From the NCBI RefSeq assembly GCF_002151125.1, contig NZ_MDJZ01000016.1, positions 248,001-312,000 of the forward strand: a stretch of 64,000 nt of DNA, in the 5' to 3' direction. Shown one piece after another: positions 7,695-16,519 of this stretch. The position numbers and the translations under genes were made by a program. Source of the DNA: Clavibacter michiganensis. GTDB lineage: Bacteria > Actinomycetota > Actinomycetes > Actinomycetales > Microbacteriaceae. The notes beneath the pieces were generated by a model. The model was not told the origin of the DNA, did not search any database, and saw only the letters and a list, made by a program, of their open reading frames with translations. The first letter of the stretch is position 1. Each line of letters starts with the position of its first letter.

Positions 7695-8485
7695 CGGGCG
7701 CCGTCCCGCGGCCCGCGCTCGGGCGACCCTTCGCCCTCGTACGCGCGCTGGGGCATCTGCGTGGCGAGCTTGCCGCCGCTCACGTCGACGAGCGTGCCCG
7801 TGATGTAGCCGGCGCGGTCGCTCGCGAGGAAGACGAGGAGGTCGGCCACGTCGTCGGGTCGCTCCCACCGGCGGATGCTGAGGGTGTCGAGCAGGCGGTC
7901 CTGCGCCGGCTCCGGCATCTCGGCGAAGCCGTTCATGGCCGTCGGGATCATGCCGGGCGCGTAGGCGTTGACCGTGATGCCCCATGGGCCGAGCTCGCTC
8001 GCGAGCACGCGCGTGAACTGCACGACCGCGGCCTTCGAGGCGCCGTAGGCGGCCGCGCCCACGCTCGGGATGACGGCGGCGAACGACGCCGCGTTGAGGA
8101 TCCGCCCGCCTCCGGCCGCCTTCATGGCCGGCATGACGGCCTGCGAGAGGAGGAACACCCCGCCCACGTTCACGTCGAACGCGGCCTGGAAGCGCGCGGG
8201 GTCCAGCGACTCGACGGACCCCTCCACGTTGATCCCGGCGTTGTTCACGAGCACGTCGACGCGGCCTGCCGACTCGACGACCTGCGCGATCGCCGCCTGC
8301 GCGGAGGCCGGGTCGGTGACGTCGGCGACGATGGCCTCGAGGCCCGCCGGCGGCTCCTCCCGGAACGCGAGGTCGAGCCCGAAGACCCGGCAGCCCTCCT
8401 CGAGGAAGCGCGCGGCGATGGCGCGGCCGATGCCCTGGGCGGCACCGGAGACGACGACGACCCTGTCGCGGAGGTCGATGAGCAT
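7691..8485 (-). CDS. Short-chain dehydrogenase, probable sugar dehydrogenase
   Basis: A 264-residue classical SDR. The cofactor motif SGAAQGIG is at residues 13-20. Asp at the end of beta-2 (GLDLA) suggests NAD(H). NNAGIN and the active-site Ser and YGASK are present. I start at ATG 8485 (MLIDLRDRVVVVSG), which gives a normal family N-terminus; an upstream in-frame ATG would add 12 unlikely residues. It is translationally coupled to the SMP-30 lactonase, which fits a dehydrogenase-lactonase oxidation of an aldose such as fucose, arabinose or galactose. The substrate is inferred from context only. Confidence 0.87.
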   Translation of the reverse strand: MLIDLRDRVVVVSGAAQGIGRAIAARFLEEGCRVFGLDLAFREEPPAGLEAIVADVTDPASAQAAIAQVVESAGRVDVLVNNAGINVEGSVESLDPARFQAAFDVNVGGVFLLSQAVMPAMKAAGGGRILNAASFAAVIPSVGAAAYGASKAAVVQFTRVLASELGPWGITVNAYAPGMIPTAMNGFAEMPEPAQDRLLDTLSIRRWERPDDVADLLVFLASDRAGYITGTLVDVSGGKLATQMPQRAYEGEGSPERGPRDGAR

Positions 8486-8547
8486 GCGTGTTCCCCACAG
8501 TCCGAATAGCGTTTCCCTCAACGTAGGGGTGACCGAGGGAGACTGCC

Positions 8548-9321
8548 ATGTCCGCAGACCGGACGCACGAGGACGACGACGGCGACGCGCCTGGGGAGGG
8601 ACCGGAGAGCCCGCCGATGCTGTGGGTGAGCGGCGCCGGATCCGGCGTCGGCCGCGCGACCGCCGTCGCCGCGGCCCGCGACGGCTGGCACCTCGTGCTC
8701 TCGGGCCGCCGCCGGGAGGCGCTCGAGGAGACGCGCGCGCTCGTCGACGACCTCGGATCCACCGCGGTCGTCGCCCCGCTCGACGTGACCGACGACGCCG
8801 CGCTCGCCGCCGTCGTGGCCGGCCTCGACCGGCTCGACGGGGTCGTGGTCGCCGCCGGCCTCAACGCCCCGCGCCGCACGTGGGCCGAGCAGGACCTCGC
8901 CGACTTCGACCGCATCGTCGCGACCAACCTCACCGGCCCCGCGCACCAGGTCGCCGCCGCGCTCCCGCTGCTGCGGGCGTCCGGCGGCACGGTCGTGCTC
9001 GTCTCCTCGTACGCCGCGTGGACGCACTCGCCCGGAGCCGGCGTCGCCTACAGCGCGTCGAAGACGGCGCTCGGGGCGCTCGTGCGCGACCTCAACGCGC
9101 AGGAGGCGGGCAGCGGGATCCGCGCCACGCACCTCTGCCCGGGCACGATCGACAGCGACTTCCTCGTGCTCCGGCCGACCGTGCCCGACGCGGCCGAGCG
9201 CGCCGCGATGCTCACGCCCGACGACGTGGCCCGCGCCGCGATGTTCGTGCTCGCGTCGCCGCCGCACGTGCGGATCGACGAGCTGGTGCTGTCCCCGGTG
9301 TCGCAGCGCGGCGGGTTCTGA
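8548..9321 (+). CDS. Short-chain dehydrogenase/reductase
   Basis: A 257-residue SDR transcribed divergently from the dehydrogenase/lactonase pair, with a 62-bp intergenic gap. An acidic N-terminal leader of about 23 residues precedes the Rossmann motif SGAGSGVG (28-35). An internal ATG at codon 24 could be the real start. It keeps the catalytic Ser (VLVSSYAAW) and YSASK. The C-terminus ends IDELVLSPVSQRGGF. Substrate unknown; position suggests involvement in the same sugar or polyol pathway. Confidence 0.85.
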   Translation: MSADRTHEDDDGDAPGEGPESPPMLWVSGAGSGVGRATAVAAARDGWHLVLSGRRREALEETRALVDDLGSTAVVAPLDVTDDAALAAVVAGLDRLDGVVVAAGLNAPRRTWAEQDLADFDRIVATNLTGPAHQVAAALPLLRASGGTVVLVSSYAAWTHSPGAGVAYSASKTALGALVRDLNAQEAGSGIRATHLCPGTIDSDFLVLRPTVPDAAERAAMLTPDDVARAAMFVLASPPHVRIDELVLSPVSQRGGF

Positions 9322-9330
9322 CGGGGCGGC

Positions 9331-9900
9331 TCAGGCGGGCTCCCGCCACGCGGCGGCCAGGCTGCGGTCGATGACGCGGCGCCAGGCCTCCGGAGCCGCA
9401 GCGTCCCGGCTGGCGGTGCCGGCCAGCCAGATGATGGCCATGAGGTCGTCGTCGGTGAAGTCGTCCGACAGGGATCCGTCGTCGTGCGCCTCCTCGACGA
9501 GCCGACGCCCGAGCGCGAGCGAGCGATCGCAGGTGCTGATGAGCGCCGCGGCCCCGGGGAAGCGCCGGAGCATGGCGTCGTTGAGGGCGGGATCCTCGAG
9601 CTGCAGGTCCACCATGCCGTGGACGAAGCGCTCCAGGCGCTCCCGAGGGGTGGGCTGCGCGTCGACGGACGACTTGAGCGCGAGCAGCTTCTCGCCCGCG
9701 ATGGTCGGGATCACGGCGTCGATGAGCGCCTCGCGGGAGCCGACGCGGTTGTAGAGGGTCCCGATGCTGACGCCCGCGGCGCGCGCGATCTCCTCCAGGG
9801 GCGCGCCCAGGCCGCGCGCGGTGAACGTGGCGAGGGCCGCCGCGTGCAGCTTCTCGACGTTCGCGCGGGCGTCGCGCCGCATGCTCCGCTGCTCGGCCAT
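9331..9900 (-). CDS. TetR/AcrR family transcriptional regulator
   Basis: A 189-residue repressor. Its N-terminal helix-turn-helix covers about residues 14-60 (AALATFTARGLGAPLEEIARAAGVSIGTLYNRVGSREALI, read in segments), followed by an all-helical ligand domain with the IIWLAGTASRD region. It lies divergently to an SDR gene at 10011. The gap holds two perfect TTGAGG-N4-CCTCAA palindromes, which are likely its operators and would let it repress both its own gene and the SDR gene. It converges on the SDR gene at 8548 with only 9 bases between the stops. Confidence 0.9.
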   Translation of the reverse strand: MAEQRSMRRDARANVEKLHAAALATFTARGLGAPLEEIARAAGVSIGTLYNRVGSREALIDAVIPTIAGEKLLALKSSVDAQPTPRERLERFVHGMVDLQLEDPALNDAMLRRFPGAAALISTCDRSLALGRRLVEEAHDDGSLSDDFTDDDLMAIIWLAGTASRDAAAPEAWRRVIDRSLAAAWREPA

Positions 9901-9910
9901 CGGGCTCCCT

Positions 9911-9969
9911 TAAGTTGAGGCGTGCCTCAAGTCATGCGTACACTCGTGCTTGAGGTCACCCTCAACTTA
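9911..9969. promoter_or_regulatory. Double TetR operator
   Basis: Two perfect 16-bp palindromes TTGAGG-N4-CCTCAA lie at 9915-9930 and 9950-9965, 35 bp apart centre to centre. The outermost bases TAAGTTGAGG (9911-9920) and CCTCAACTTA (9960-9969) also mirror each other, making the whole 59-bp block symmetric. It sits in the 110-bp gap between the divergent tetR and SDR genes. Confidence 0.85.
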
Positions 9970-10010
9970 CCGCTCACGCCGGCTGCCGCCGGCCAGGACG
10001 AAGGACCACC

Positions 10011-10676
10011 ATGCCCCTCATCACCATCGTCGGCGCGGGCGCCGGGCTCGGCCTCGAGATCGCCCGCGCGTTCGGCCGCCAGGGCTTCGCCGTCGCGCTC
10101 GTGTCGCGCGACCAGGCCAAGCTCGACGGCCTCGCCGCCACCCTCGGCTCCGAGGGCGTCACCGCGCAGGGCTTCGCGGCCGACATCCGCGATGCCGCGA
10201 GCATCACCCGCGCTCTCGACGCGGTCGTCGACGCGCTCGGCCCGATCGACGTGCTCGAGTTCTCCCCGGCCGATCCGTCCCTCGAGACCGTCGACGTCCT
10301 CGCGGTGACCCCTGCGAACCTGCAGCCGCAGATCGACTTCTACCTCGGCGGCGCCCTCACCGCGGTCGGCCACGTCCTCCCGAGCATGATCGAGGCCGGG
10401 CGCGGCACCGTGCTCGTCACCACCGGCGGCGGCTCCATCTCGCCCCTGCCGTTCCTCGGCAACGTCAACATCGCCGCCGCGGGCCTGCGCAACTGGACGC
10501 TCAACCTGCACGCCGCGCTCGCGCCGAAGGGCGTCTACGTCGCGCACGTGGGGATCACGGCCCTCATCGGCGGCGGGCACCCGGACGCGGCGCCGGAGGT
10601 CATAGCCCGCGAGTACACGCGGCTGCACGCGGAGCGGACGGACGCCGAGCTGCACCACGTGGCCTACGACGGCTGA
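10011..10676 (+). CDS. Atypical SDR-fold protein lacking the catalytic Tyr-Lys
   Basis: A 221-residue Rossmann protein of the SDR superfamily. It has a cofactor loop VGAGAGLG at residues 7-14, an Arg in VALVSRDQ that would favour NADP(H), and DVLEFSPAD in place of the NAG motif. Where classical SDRs have YxxxK, this protein reads NIAAAGLRNW, so Tyr and Lys are missing; a Thr/Gly/Ser string (TTGGGSIS) replaces the catalytic Ser region. It may bind NADP without conventional SDR chemistry. It is very probably regulated by the divergent TetR through the operators at 9911-9969. Confidence 0.8.
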   Translation: MPLITIVGAGAGLGLEIARAFGRQGFAVALVSRDQAKLDGLAATLGSEGVTAQGFAADIRDAASITRALDAVVDALGPIDVLEFSPADPSLETVDVLAVTPANLQPQIDFYLGGALTAVGHVLPSMIEAGRGTVLVTTGGGSISPLPFLGNVNIAAAGLRNWTLNLHAALAPKGVYVAHVGITALIGGGHPDAAPEVIAREYTRLHAERTDAELHHVAYDG

Positions 10677-10694
10677 TCCCGGCGACGGCGCGCA

Positions 10695-11429
10695 TCAGCT
10701 CGTCCCCGGCACCACGATCCCGCGCTCGTACGCGAAGACGACGGCCTGGACGCGGTCGCGCACGCCGAGCTTCAGCAGCAGGCGCGACACGTGCGTCTTC
10801 ACGGTGGCCTCGCCGAGGTAGAGGCGCTCGGCGATCTCCGCGTTCGCGAGGCCCTCGGCGAGGAGCCGCAGCACCTCGAGCTCGCGGTCGGTGAGGGTCG
10901 CCACGCGCGGGTCGGTCGGGATCGTGGGGGCGGGGGCGGCCGCCGCGTCGTCGCCGTCGGCCGTGCCGGATCCGCGGCCGAACCGCTCGATGACCCGGCG
11001 CGTGACGTCGGGCGAGAGCAGCGCGTCGCCGCGCGCGATCACGTGCACGGCCTCCACCAGCGACTCCGGCGACGCGCTCTTCAGCACGAAGCCGCTCGCG
11101 CCCGCGTCCAGCGCCGTGAAGAGGTAGTCCTCGCGGTCGAACGTGGTGAGCATCAGCACGCCCGCGGTGATGGCCGGGTCGGCGACGATGCGGCGCGTGG
11201 CCTCGAGCCCGTCGACGCGCGGCATCTGGACGTCCATGCAGATCACGTCGGGCGCGAGCTCGGCGGCCAGGCGCACGCCCTCCTCGCCGTCCGCGGCCTC
11301 GCCGACCACCTCGATGCCGTCCTCGCTCTCGAGGATCACGCGGAATCCGGCGCGCACGAGCGCCTGGTCGTCGACGATCAGGACGCGCACGGAGGCGGCG
11401 GCGGCGGGGTCGGTCGGGTCGTCGGTCAT
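10695..11429 (-). CDS. NarL/LuxR-type response regulator
   Basis: A 244-residue response regulator. Its receiver domain spans about residues 14-130, with the acidic pair VDDQ, phospho-acceptor Asp66 in ICMDVQMP, and Lys in FVLKSA. An Ala/Pro/Asp-rich linker leads to the LuxR-type helix-turn-helix at about 180-240 (LTDRELEVLRLLAEGLANAE; GEATVKTHVSRLLLKLGVRD). The ATG start overlaps the sensor kinase stop as ATGA, so the two form one operon. The divergent DHA2 exporter gene at 13194 is a plausible target, but no binding site is evident. Confidence 0.94.
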   Translation of the reverse strand: MTDDPTDPAAAASVRVLIVDDQALVRAGFRVILESEDGIEVVGEAADGEEGVRLAAELAPDVICMDVQMPRVDGLEATRRIVADPAITAGVLMLTTFDREDYLFTALDAGASGFVLKSASPESLVEAVHVIARGDALLSPDVTRRVIERFGRGSGTADGDDAAAAPAPTIPTDPRVATLTDRELEVLRLLAEGLANAEIAERLYLGEATVKTHVSRLLLKLGVRDRVQAVVFAYERGIVVPGTS

Positions 11430-12883
11430 GCGGAGGTCTCCTCGGGTACGGATGCGGGGGCGGGCTCCGGCGCGGGCGCGGCGGCGGGCTCCGGGACGGA
11501 GACGGACAGCGGGACGGGCAGCGGCACGGGCGGCACCACCGGCGCGCGTCCCGTCGGCACGGACGCGCGCACGAGGTAGCCGCCGCGCGCCTTCGGGCCG
11601 ATCTCGATGGATCCGCCCACGGCCGCCACGCGCTCCCGCATGCCGCGCTGGCCGAGCCCGCCGGGGCCGTTCCGCACGGGACCGGCGGCCGCCGACGCGG
11701 CCGCGCCCGCGGGTCCGCCGTCGCTCACCTCCACCTCGACCCGGTCGGCGAGGTAGCGCAGGCGGAGGTCGACGCGCGCGCCGGTGCCCGCGTGCTTCCG
11801 GACGTTCGTGAGCGACTCCTGCGCGACGCGGTAGACGATGAGGTCGACCGTGGGAGTGAGCGGCCGCGGGGTGCCGATGACGTCGAACGCGACCTGCAGG
11901 CCCGCGCCGCACGCGTCCGCCACGAGCTCGTGCAGCTGGTCGACGCCGCGGGTGGAGGCGGTGCGGGTGGGGTCGGCGCCGGCGCCGGCGTCGGATCCCT
12001 GGCCGTCGTCCTCCTGCCGGAGCGCGACGAGCATCCGGTGCAGCTCCTCGATGGCGCTGCGGGCGTTGTCCTCGACGATGCCGAGCGACGCCGCCGCCTT
12101 CTCGGTGTCGCGGTCGAGGACGCGCCGCGCGGCGCCCGCGTGCACGCCCATCACCGACACGTGGTGCGCCACCACGTCGTGCAGCTCGCGGGCGATGCGC
12201 ACGCGCTCCAGCGTGACCGCCTGCTCGGCCACGCGCTCGCGCTCCGTCGCCAGCTCGGCCGTCCGGGTCTCGAGCGCGCAGCGGTCGCGCGCCGACGCCC
12301 AGGCCCGGTCGCCGAAGTACCAGGCGCCGCCGAAGTAGAGGAGGTTCGTGATGATGGAGATGAGGCCGGCGGCGACGGGAGGCGGGATCCAGGCGTCATC
12401 GGGGGCGTTCTCGAACGTCGAGCCGGACAGGGAGTAGAAGCCCGAGGTCTGCAGCAGCGAGCTGAACAGCCAGGCGAACATGCCGACCACGATGATCCCG
12501 CGCACGATGTTCGCCCGGAGCCGGCTCCGTCCCCAGGCACCCAGCGAGTACATCGCGATGAACATGGCGATGTTGGAGAACATCAGCTCGGGGACGAACT
12601 GGTACGCGCCGACGATGAACGTGGCGCCGATCACCAGCGTCACGGCCTCGGGCTGCAGCCGGCGGAAGGCGAGCGGCACGCACATGAGCAGGATCCAGGC
12701 CGCGATGATCCACATCGCGGGCCGCGAGGGGTACATCCCGAGCGCGTAGTACTGCATGACGCTGAACGTGGTGAGCACCAGCATCACCGCGGCCAGCAGC
12801 GCGTCGTACCGGAGGCCGGCCCGGTCGGGACGCGGGCGCACCCAGAACCGGTCGACGCTGTCGGGGGCGGGTGCGGCGCTCAT
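11426..12883 (-). CDS. Sensor histidine kinase, NarL-partner type (HisKA_3)
   Basis: A 485-residue membrane kinase. The N-terminal half holds about five to six hydrophobic segments between residues 27 and 190. The HisKA_3 dimerisation domain contains the phospho-accepting His235 in RIARELHDVVAHHV. The HATPase domain shows ESLTNVRKHA as N box and GGLGQRGMRERVAAVGG as G box. A Pro/Ala/Val-rich tail of about 45 residues ends the protein. It is the first gene of a two-gene operon with the response regulator. The input signal is unknown; the short loops between helices suggest intramembrane or membrane-stress sensing. Confidence 0.92.
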   Translation of the reverse strand: MSAAPAPDSVDRFWVRPRPDRAGLRYDALLAAVMLVLTTFSVMQYYALGMYPSRPAMWIIAAWILLMCVPLAFRRLQPEAVTLVIGATFIVGAYQFVPELMFSNIAMFIAMYSLGAWGRSRLRANIVRGIIVVGMFAWLFSSLLQTSGFYSLSGSTFENAPDDAWIPPPVAAGLISIITNLLYFGGAWYFGDRAWASARDRCALETRTAELATERERVAEQAVTLERVRIARELHDVVAHHVSVMGVHAGAARRVLDRDTEKAAASLGIVEDNARSAIEELHRMLVALRQEDDGQGSDAGAGADPTRTASTRGVDQLHELVADACGAGLQVAFDVIGTPRPLTPTVDLIVYRVAQESLTNVRKHAGTGARVDLRLRYLADRVEVEVSDGGPAGAAASAAAGPVRNGPGGLGQRGMRERVAAVGGSIEIGPKARGGYLVRASVPTGRAPVVPPVPLPVPLSVSVPEPAAAPAPEPAPASVPEETSA

Positions 12884-13193
12884 CCGCCCACGCTATCGAC
12901 GGGGTCGTCGCGGGCGCATCCGCCGGATGACGGAACGGCCGGCGGGTGACGGGTGACGGGACCCTGTGCCCGGACCTCCGGATAGGCCGCACGGGTCAAC
13001 CGGTGCCAGACTGGCGGGACGGGCGCATCCGCCCGGCCGTCTCCCCGCACCGCCGCGGATCCTCCTCCGCTGCCGCCCGCCGGCACGAGAGGCGCCCGAC
13101 CTCCCGTCCCGCGTCCTCGTCGCCCGCTCGCGCGCTCGCCGGCCGGATCCGCTCGCACCACCGCCGACGCCCGCGCCGGCACGAGAGGACCCC
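12884..13193. other. Intergenic region between the two-component system and the DHA2 exporter
   Basis: This 310-base gap separates divergent genes and must carry both promoters. I see a triple direct CGGGTGACGGGTGACGGGA motif near 12944-12962 and a small GGGCG-N4-CGCCC dyad at 13021-13034. GAGAGGA lies just before the exporter start. There is no convincing gene or RNA. Open frames through it lack coding character. Confidence 0.5.
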
Positions 13194-14777
13194 ATGTCCG
13201 ACACCACCGCATCCGCCCGCCCGGCGGCCGGCGCATCCGGCGCGCCCGACGCCGGCCGTCCGCCCGCTCCCGTCGTCTCGCGTCGCGCCTGGCAGGCGCT
13301 CATCGTGCTGCTCGCCGGCATGTTCATCGCGCTGCTCGACACGACCATCGTGAACGTGGCGCTGCCCACCATCCGCACGAGCCTCGATGCCTCCGAGTCG
13401 ACGCTGAGCTGGATCATCTCCGGCTACGCGCTCGCGTTCGGGCTCGCGCTGATCCCCGCGGGCCGCCTCGGCGACCGCTACGGGCACAAGTGGGTGTTCG
13501 TGACCGGCATCGCGCTCTTCACGCTCGCCAGCCTCGCGTGCGGTGTGGCCCAGGACGACCTCCAGCTCGTGATCGCGCGCGTCGTGCAGGGGCTCGCCGG
13601 CGGCCTGTTCGTGCCCGCGGTGACCGCCTTCATCCAGCTGCTGTTCCCGCCGCAGGCGCGCGGCAAGGCGTTCGCCATCATGGGCGCCGTCATCGGCGTC
13701 TCCTCCGCGCTCGGCCCGATCGTGGGAGGCCTCATCATCCAGGCCGCGGGGGAGGAGTCGGGCTGGCGCCTGGTCTTCTTCGTGAACCTGCCCGTCGGCC
13801 TCGCGACCGTCGTCGCCGCCATCTTCCTGCTCCCGAGCCGCCGGGTGGCCGAGGAGGTCGCGGGCGACGTGCGCGCGCAGTCCGGGCAGCAGGCCGGACG
13901 CGGATCCGCCGCACCCGCCAAGGCCCCCGCCCCCTCGGGCGTCGACCTCGTCGGCATCCTGCTCGTGAGCGCCGGACTCGTGGCCCTGCTCGTGCCGCTC
14001 ATCGACGGCCAGGACCAGGGCTGGCCGCTCTGGACCTACCTCTCGCTCGCGGGCGGCGTCGTGCTCCTCGCTCTCTTCGGCGCGTGGGAGGTCATGCAGA
14101 CGAGGCGCTCGAAGGGCGTCCTCGTGCCGCCGCACCTGTTCACGCACCCCGCGTTCACGGGCGGCGTGATCCTCGCGATGGTCTACTTCGCGGCCTTCAC
14201 GAGCATCTTCTTCACCATCTCGATCCTCTGGCAGTCGGGCCTCGGCAACTCCGCGCTGGAGTCCGGGCTCGTCTCCATCCCGTTCGCCATCGGCAGCATC
14301 GTCGGCTCCTCCCAGAGCAACCGGCTCACGAACCGCCTCGGCCGCACCGTGCTCGTGATCGGCACCGCGCTCGTCAGCGTCGGCCTCATCTGGCTGTGGC
14401 TCGTGCTGCTGAACACGGCCGCGGCGGACCTCACCAGCTGGATGCTCCTCGTCCCGCTGCTGCTCGCCGGCATCGGCAACGGCCTCTTCATCGCCCCGAA
14501 CGCGCAGTTCATCGTCGCGACGGTCGACCCCGCGGAGGCGGGCGCGGCATCCGGCGTGATCGGCACCGTGCAGCGCGTCGGCTCGGCGGTCGGCATCGCG
14601 GTCATCGGCAGCGTGCTGTTCGCGGGCGTCGCGGGCGCCGGGATCCAGGGCCCGCAGATGGTGCCGCAGGCGTTCACCGACGCGTCGGCGTCGGCCATGG
14701 GCGTCAGCGCGATCTTCGCGGTCGTCGCCTTCGCTCTCGTCTTCGCCCTGCCGCGGCGGGTGTCGCGCGGGCACTGA
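13194..14777 (+). CDS. MFS drug exporter, DHA2 (14-helix) family
   Basis: A 527-residue antiporter of the DHA2 family (EmrB/QacA type). The family motif LLDTTIVNVALPTI is in helix 1 and motif A appears as GRLGDRYGHK after helix 2. Fourteen hydrophobic segments can be traced, with a polar loop at about residues 220-245. I start at ATG 13194, preceded by GAGAGGA, after which the N-terminus is a disordered Ala/Pro-rich leader of about 28 residues. Expected to export drugs or toxic metabolites by proton exchange. A strong terminator follows. It is divergent from the two-component operon, which might control it. Confidence 0.93.
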   Translation: MSDTTASARPAAGASGAPDAGRPPAPVVSRRAWQALIVLLAGMFIALLDTTIVNVALPTIRTSLDASESTLSWIISGYALAFGLALIPAGRLGDRYGHKWVFVTGIALFTLASLACGVAQDDLQLVIARVVQGLAGGLFVPAVTAFIQLLFPPQARGKAFAIMGAVIGVSSALGPIVGGLIIQAAGEESGWRLVFFVNLPVGLATVVAAIFLLPSRRVAEEVAGDVRAQSGQQAGRGSAAPAKAPAPSGVDLVGILLVSAGLVALLVPLIDGQDQGWPLWTYLSLAGGVVLLALFGAWEVMQTRRSKGVLVPPHLFTHPAFTGGVILAMVYFAAFTSIFFTISILWQSGLGNSALESGLVSIPFAIGSIVGSSQSNRLTNRLGRTVLVIGTALVSVGLIWLWLVLLNTAAADLTSWMLLVPLLLAGIGNGLFIAPNAQFIVATVDPAEAGAASGVIGTVQRVGSAVGIAVIGSVLFAGVAGAGIQGPQMVPQAFTDASASAMGVSAIFAVVAFALVFALPRRVSRGH

Positions 14778-14797
14778 CGCGCGTCGCTCCACCGCTC

Positions 14798-14833
14798 CTC
14801 TCGCCGATCCGGATCCGTCCGGGTCGGCGAGAG
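14798..14833. terminator. Bidirectional hairpin between exporter and hydrolase genes
   Basis: A perfect 10-bp inverted repeat CTCTCGCCGA / TCGGCGAGAG with a 16-nt loop, followed by CCGTTT, lies between two convergent genes. It can serve both strands. Confidence 0.75.
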
Positions 14834-14858
14834 CCGTTTCCGCGGGTGCGTACCTCTT

Positions 14859-15707
14859 CTATGCGGCGGCGATGCGCTCCAGCAGCCGGCCGAGCGCGTC
14901 GGCCGCGCCGTGCAGCACCGAGATGTGGCCGTCGTCCGGGCGGATCACGAGCTCGGCGCCCGGCACCCGGTCGGCGAGCCAGCGCGCATGGGCGACCGGC
15001 GCGATCCGGTCGGCGTCGCCGTGCAGCAGGATCACCGGCGCGCGGACGGCCGCCAGGTCGACTCCCCAGTCGGCGACGAGCGCGAGGTCGTCGTCGACCA
15101 TGCCGCCGATCCCGGCGTCGAGCCCGCGCCCCGCCACGTCCTCCAGCCACGCCCAGTCGGTCTCGAGCGCGCGGATGTCGCCGTCGGTGAACATCGCCGG
15201 GTCGAACGCGGATCCGGCGAGCTCCGCCTCGAGCGCCTCGCGCCCGGCGACGGCCGCCCGCAGCTCCCGCTCGCCGCCCGCGTGCATGCCCGCGAACCAG
15301 TCGAGCCCCTCCGCCTCGACCGGTGCGAGCGCCGCGCCGCACAGCGCGCCGAGCACCCGGTCGCCGAGCGACGCGGCCGCGGCCAGCGCGAGCACGGCAC
15401 CGCTGGAGTGGCCGACCACGGCGAAGCGGTCGACGCCGAGCGCGTCCGCGACGGCGAGGTCGTCGGCGACGGTGGTCGCGACGGTGCGGCCCGGGTGCCG
15501 GGTGGATCCGCCGTACCCGGGCCGGTCGTACGACACCCACCGGATCCCGCGGCCCACGGGCGCGTCGACGAGCGGCGCGGGCGGCGGCCCGACGTTCGGC
15601 GTGCCGTGATGGTAGACGACCACGAGCTCGGCGCCGTCGCCGGATCCCGTGTCGTAGCAGTGCAGCGCGCGGCCGTCCGGGAGCCGCAGGTCCGTCTCGA
15701 TGAGCAT
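14859..15707 (-). CDS. Alpha/beta hydrolase
   Basis: A 282-residue hydrolase of the alpha/beta fold. The oxyanion strand reads VVVYHHGTP, the nucleophile elbow is GHSSG with Ser101, the acid is probably Asp in LLHGDADRIAP, and the catalytic His is in RPDDGHISVLHG. A helical cap of about 80 residues follows the elbow. The ATG start at 15707 gives a family-typical N-terminus (LPDGRALHCYDTG). Substrate unknown. It stands alone between convergent and divergent genes. Confidence 0.88.
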   Translation of the reverse strand: MLIETDLRLPDGRALHCYDTGSGDGAELVVVYHHGTPNVGPPPAPLVDAPVGRGIRWVSYDRPGYGGSTRHPGRTVATTVADDLAVADALGVDRFAVVGHSSGAVLALAAAASLGDRVLGALCGAALAPVEAEGLDWFAGMHAGGERELRAAVAGREALEAELAGSAFDPAMFTDGDIRALETDWAWLEDVAGRGLDAGIGGMVDDDLALVADWGVDLAAVRAPVILLHGDADRIAPVAHARWLADRVPGAELVIRPDDGHISVLHGAADALGRLLERIAAA

Positions 15708-15793
15708 GGCCCGAGCGTAGGCGCGCGTGCGCGCGGCGGACAGGGCCCCGGACGGACCCGGACGCGGGAGGCCCGGGGTGACAGGATCGGCAC

Positions 15794-16519
15794 ATGGACG
15801 AGGCGCAGCGGGGCGAGCTCCGGGAGCTCCGCCGTCGCGCGTACGGACCGCACCCCGACCTGGACGACGCCGAGCTCGGCCGGCTGCGGGAGCTGGAGCG
15901 GGAGGCGCGGCAGGGCAGGTCGGCCGCGGCGCCAGCCGCCGCATCGGCCGCGGCGCAGGCGGTCCCGCCGGTCGCTCCGGCCGGATCCGACACCGCGGAT
16001 CCCGCCCACGACGCCGATCCCGCCGATCCCGGCCCCGATCCCGCTGACCACGACGCGCTCGATCCCGCCGCCGGCCCGGCAGCCCCGCGCCGCCGCACCG
16101 CAATCCTCTGGGCCGCGTCCGTCCTCGTCGCCGTCGGCGCGACCGTCGCCCTCACCACGGGCCTCGCGTCGGTGACCGGCCGCGAGGTCGCGACCGTCGC
16201 GCTGGATCCCGACCGCCCCGTCCCCGACCGCTGGGACGACTGGTACCAGGACGTCGCGACGGGCGTCGGCGAGTTCCACGGCCTCACGGTGATCGGCCTC
16301 GTGAACCCCGAGGACGACGCCGCGTGCGTCACGGTCGTGGCCCCGCGGTTCGCGCGCGGCACGAACCCCGTCGGCGGATGCGCGGCCGGCACGTTCCCGG
16401 CGCGCGGCGTCCTGACGGTCACCGGGGACATGCCCAGGGAGCTCCGCGACGAGTTCGCCGAGGGCACCGCGCTCGAGTTCGTGCTCGAGGGCGGATCCGT
16501 CCGCGTCACCGCGGGCTAG
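15794..16519 (+). CDS. Single-pass membrane protein of unknown function
   Basis: A 241-residue protein. The first 45 residues are Arg/Glu/Leu-rich and probably helical (LRELRRRAYGPHPDLDDAEL). A disordered Ala/Pro/Asp linker runs to about residue 100. One membrane helix follows (TAILWAASVLVAVGATVAL), and the C-terminal domain of about 110 residues would lie outside the cell. That domain has one pair of Cys (DDAACVTV; GGCAAG) that could form a disulfide. I do not recognise a named family, but the architecture is common in actinobacteria. The stop codon lies inside the first unit of a 14-bp tandem repeat. Confidence 0.7.
   Translation: MDEAQRGELRELRRRAYGPHPDLDDAELGRLRELEREARQGRSAAAPAAASAAAQAVPPVAPAGSDTADPAHDADPADPGPDPADHDALDPAAGPAAPRRRTAILWAASVLVAVGATVALTTGLASVTGREVATVALDPDRPVPDRWDDWYQDVATGVGEFHGLTVIGLVNPEDDAACVTVVAPRFARGTNPVGGCAAGTFPARGVLTVTGDMPRELRDEFAEGTALEFVLEGGSVRVTAG

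Noticed and set aside
12884-13193. Search for a small RNA or tRNA in the largest intergenic gap
   Set aside because: No cloverleaf, CCA end, or convincing stem-loop series was seen; only short direct repeats and a minor dyad.
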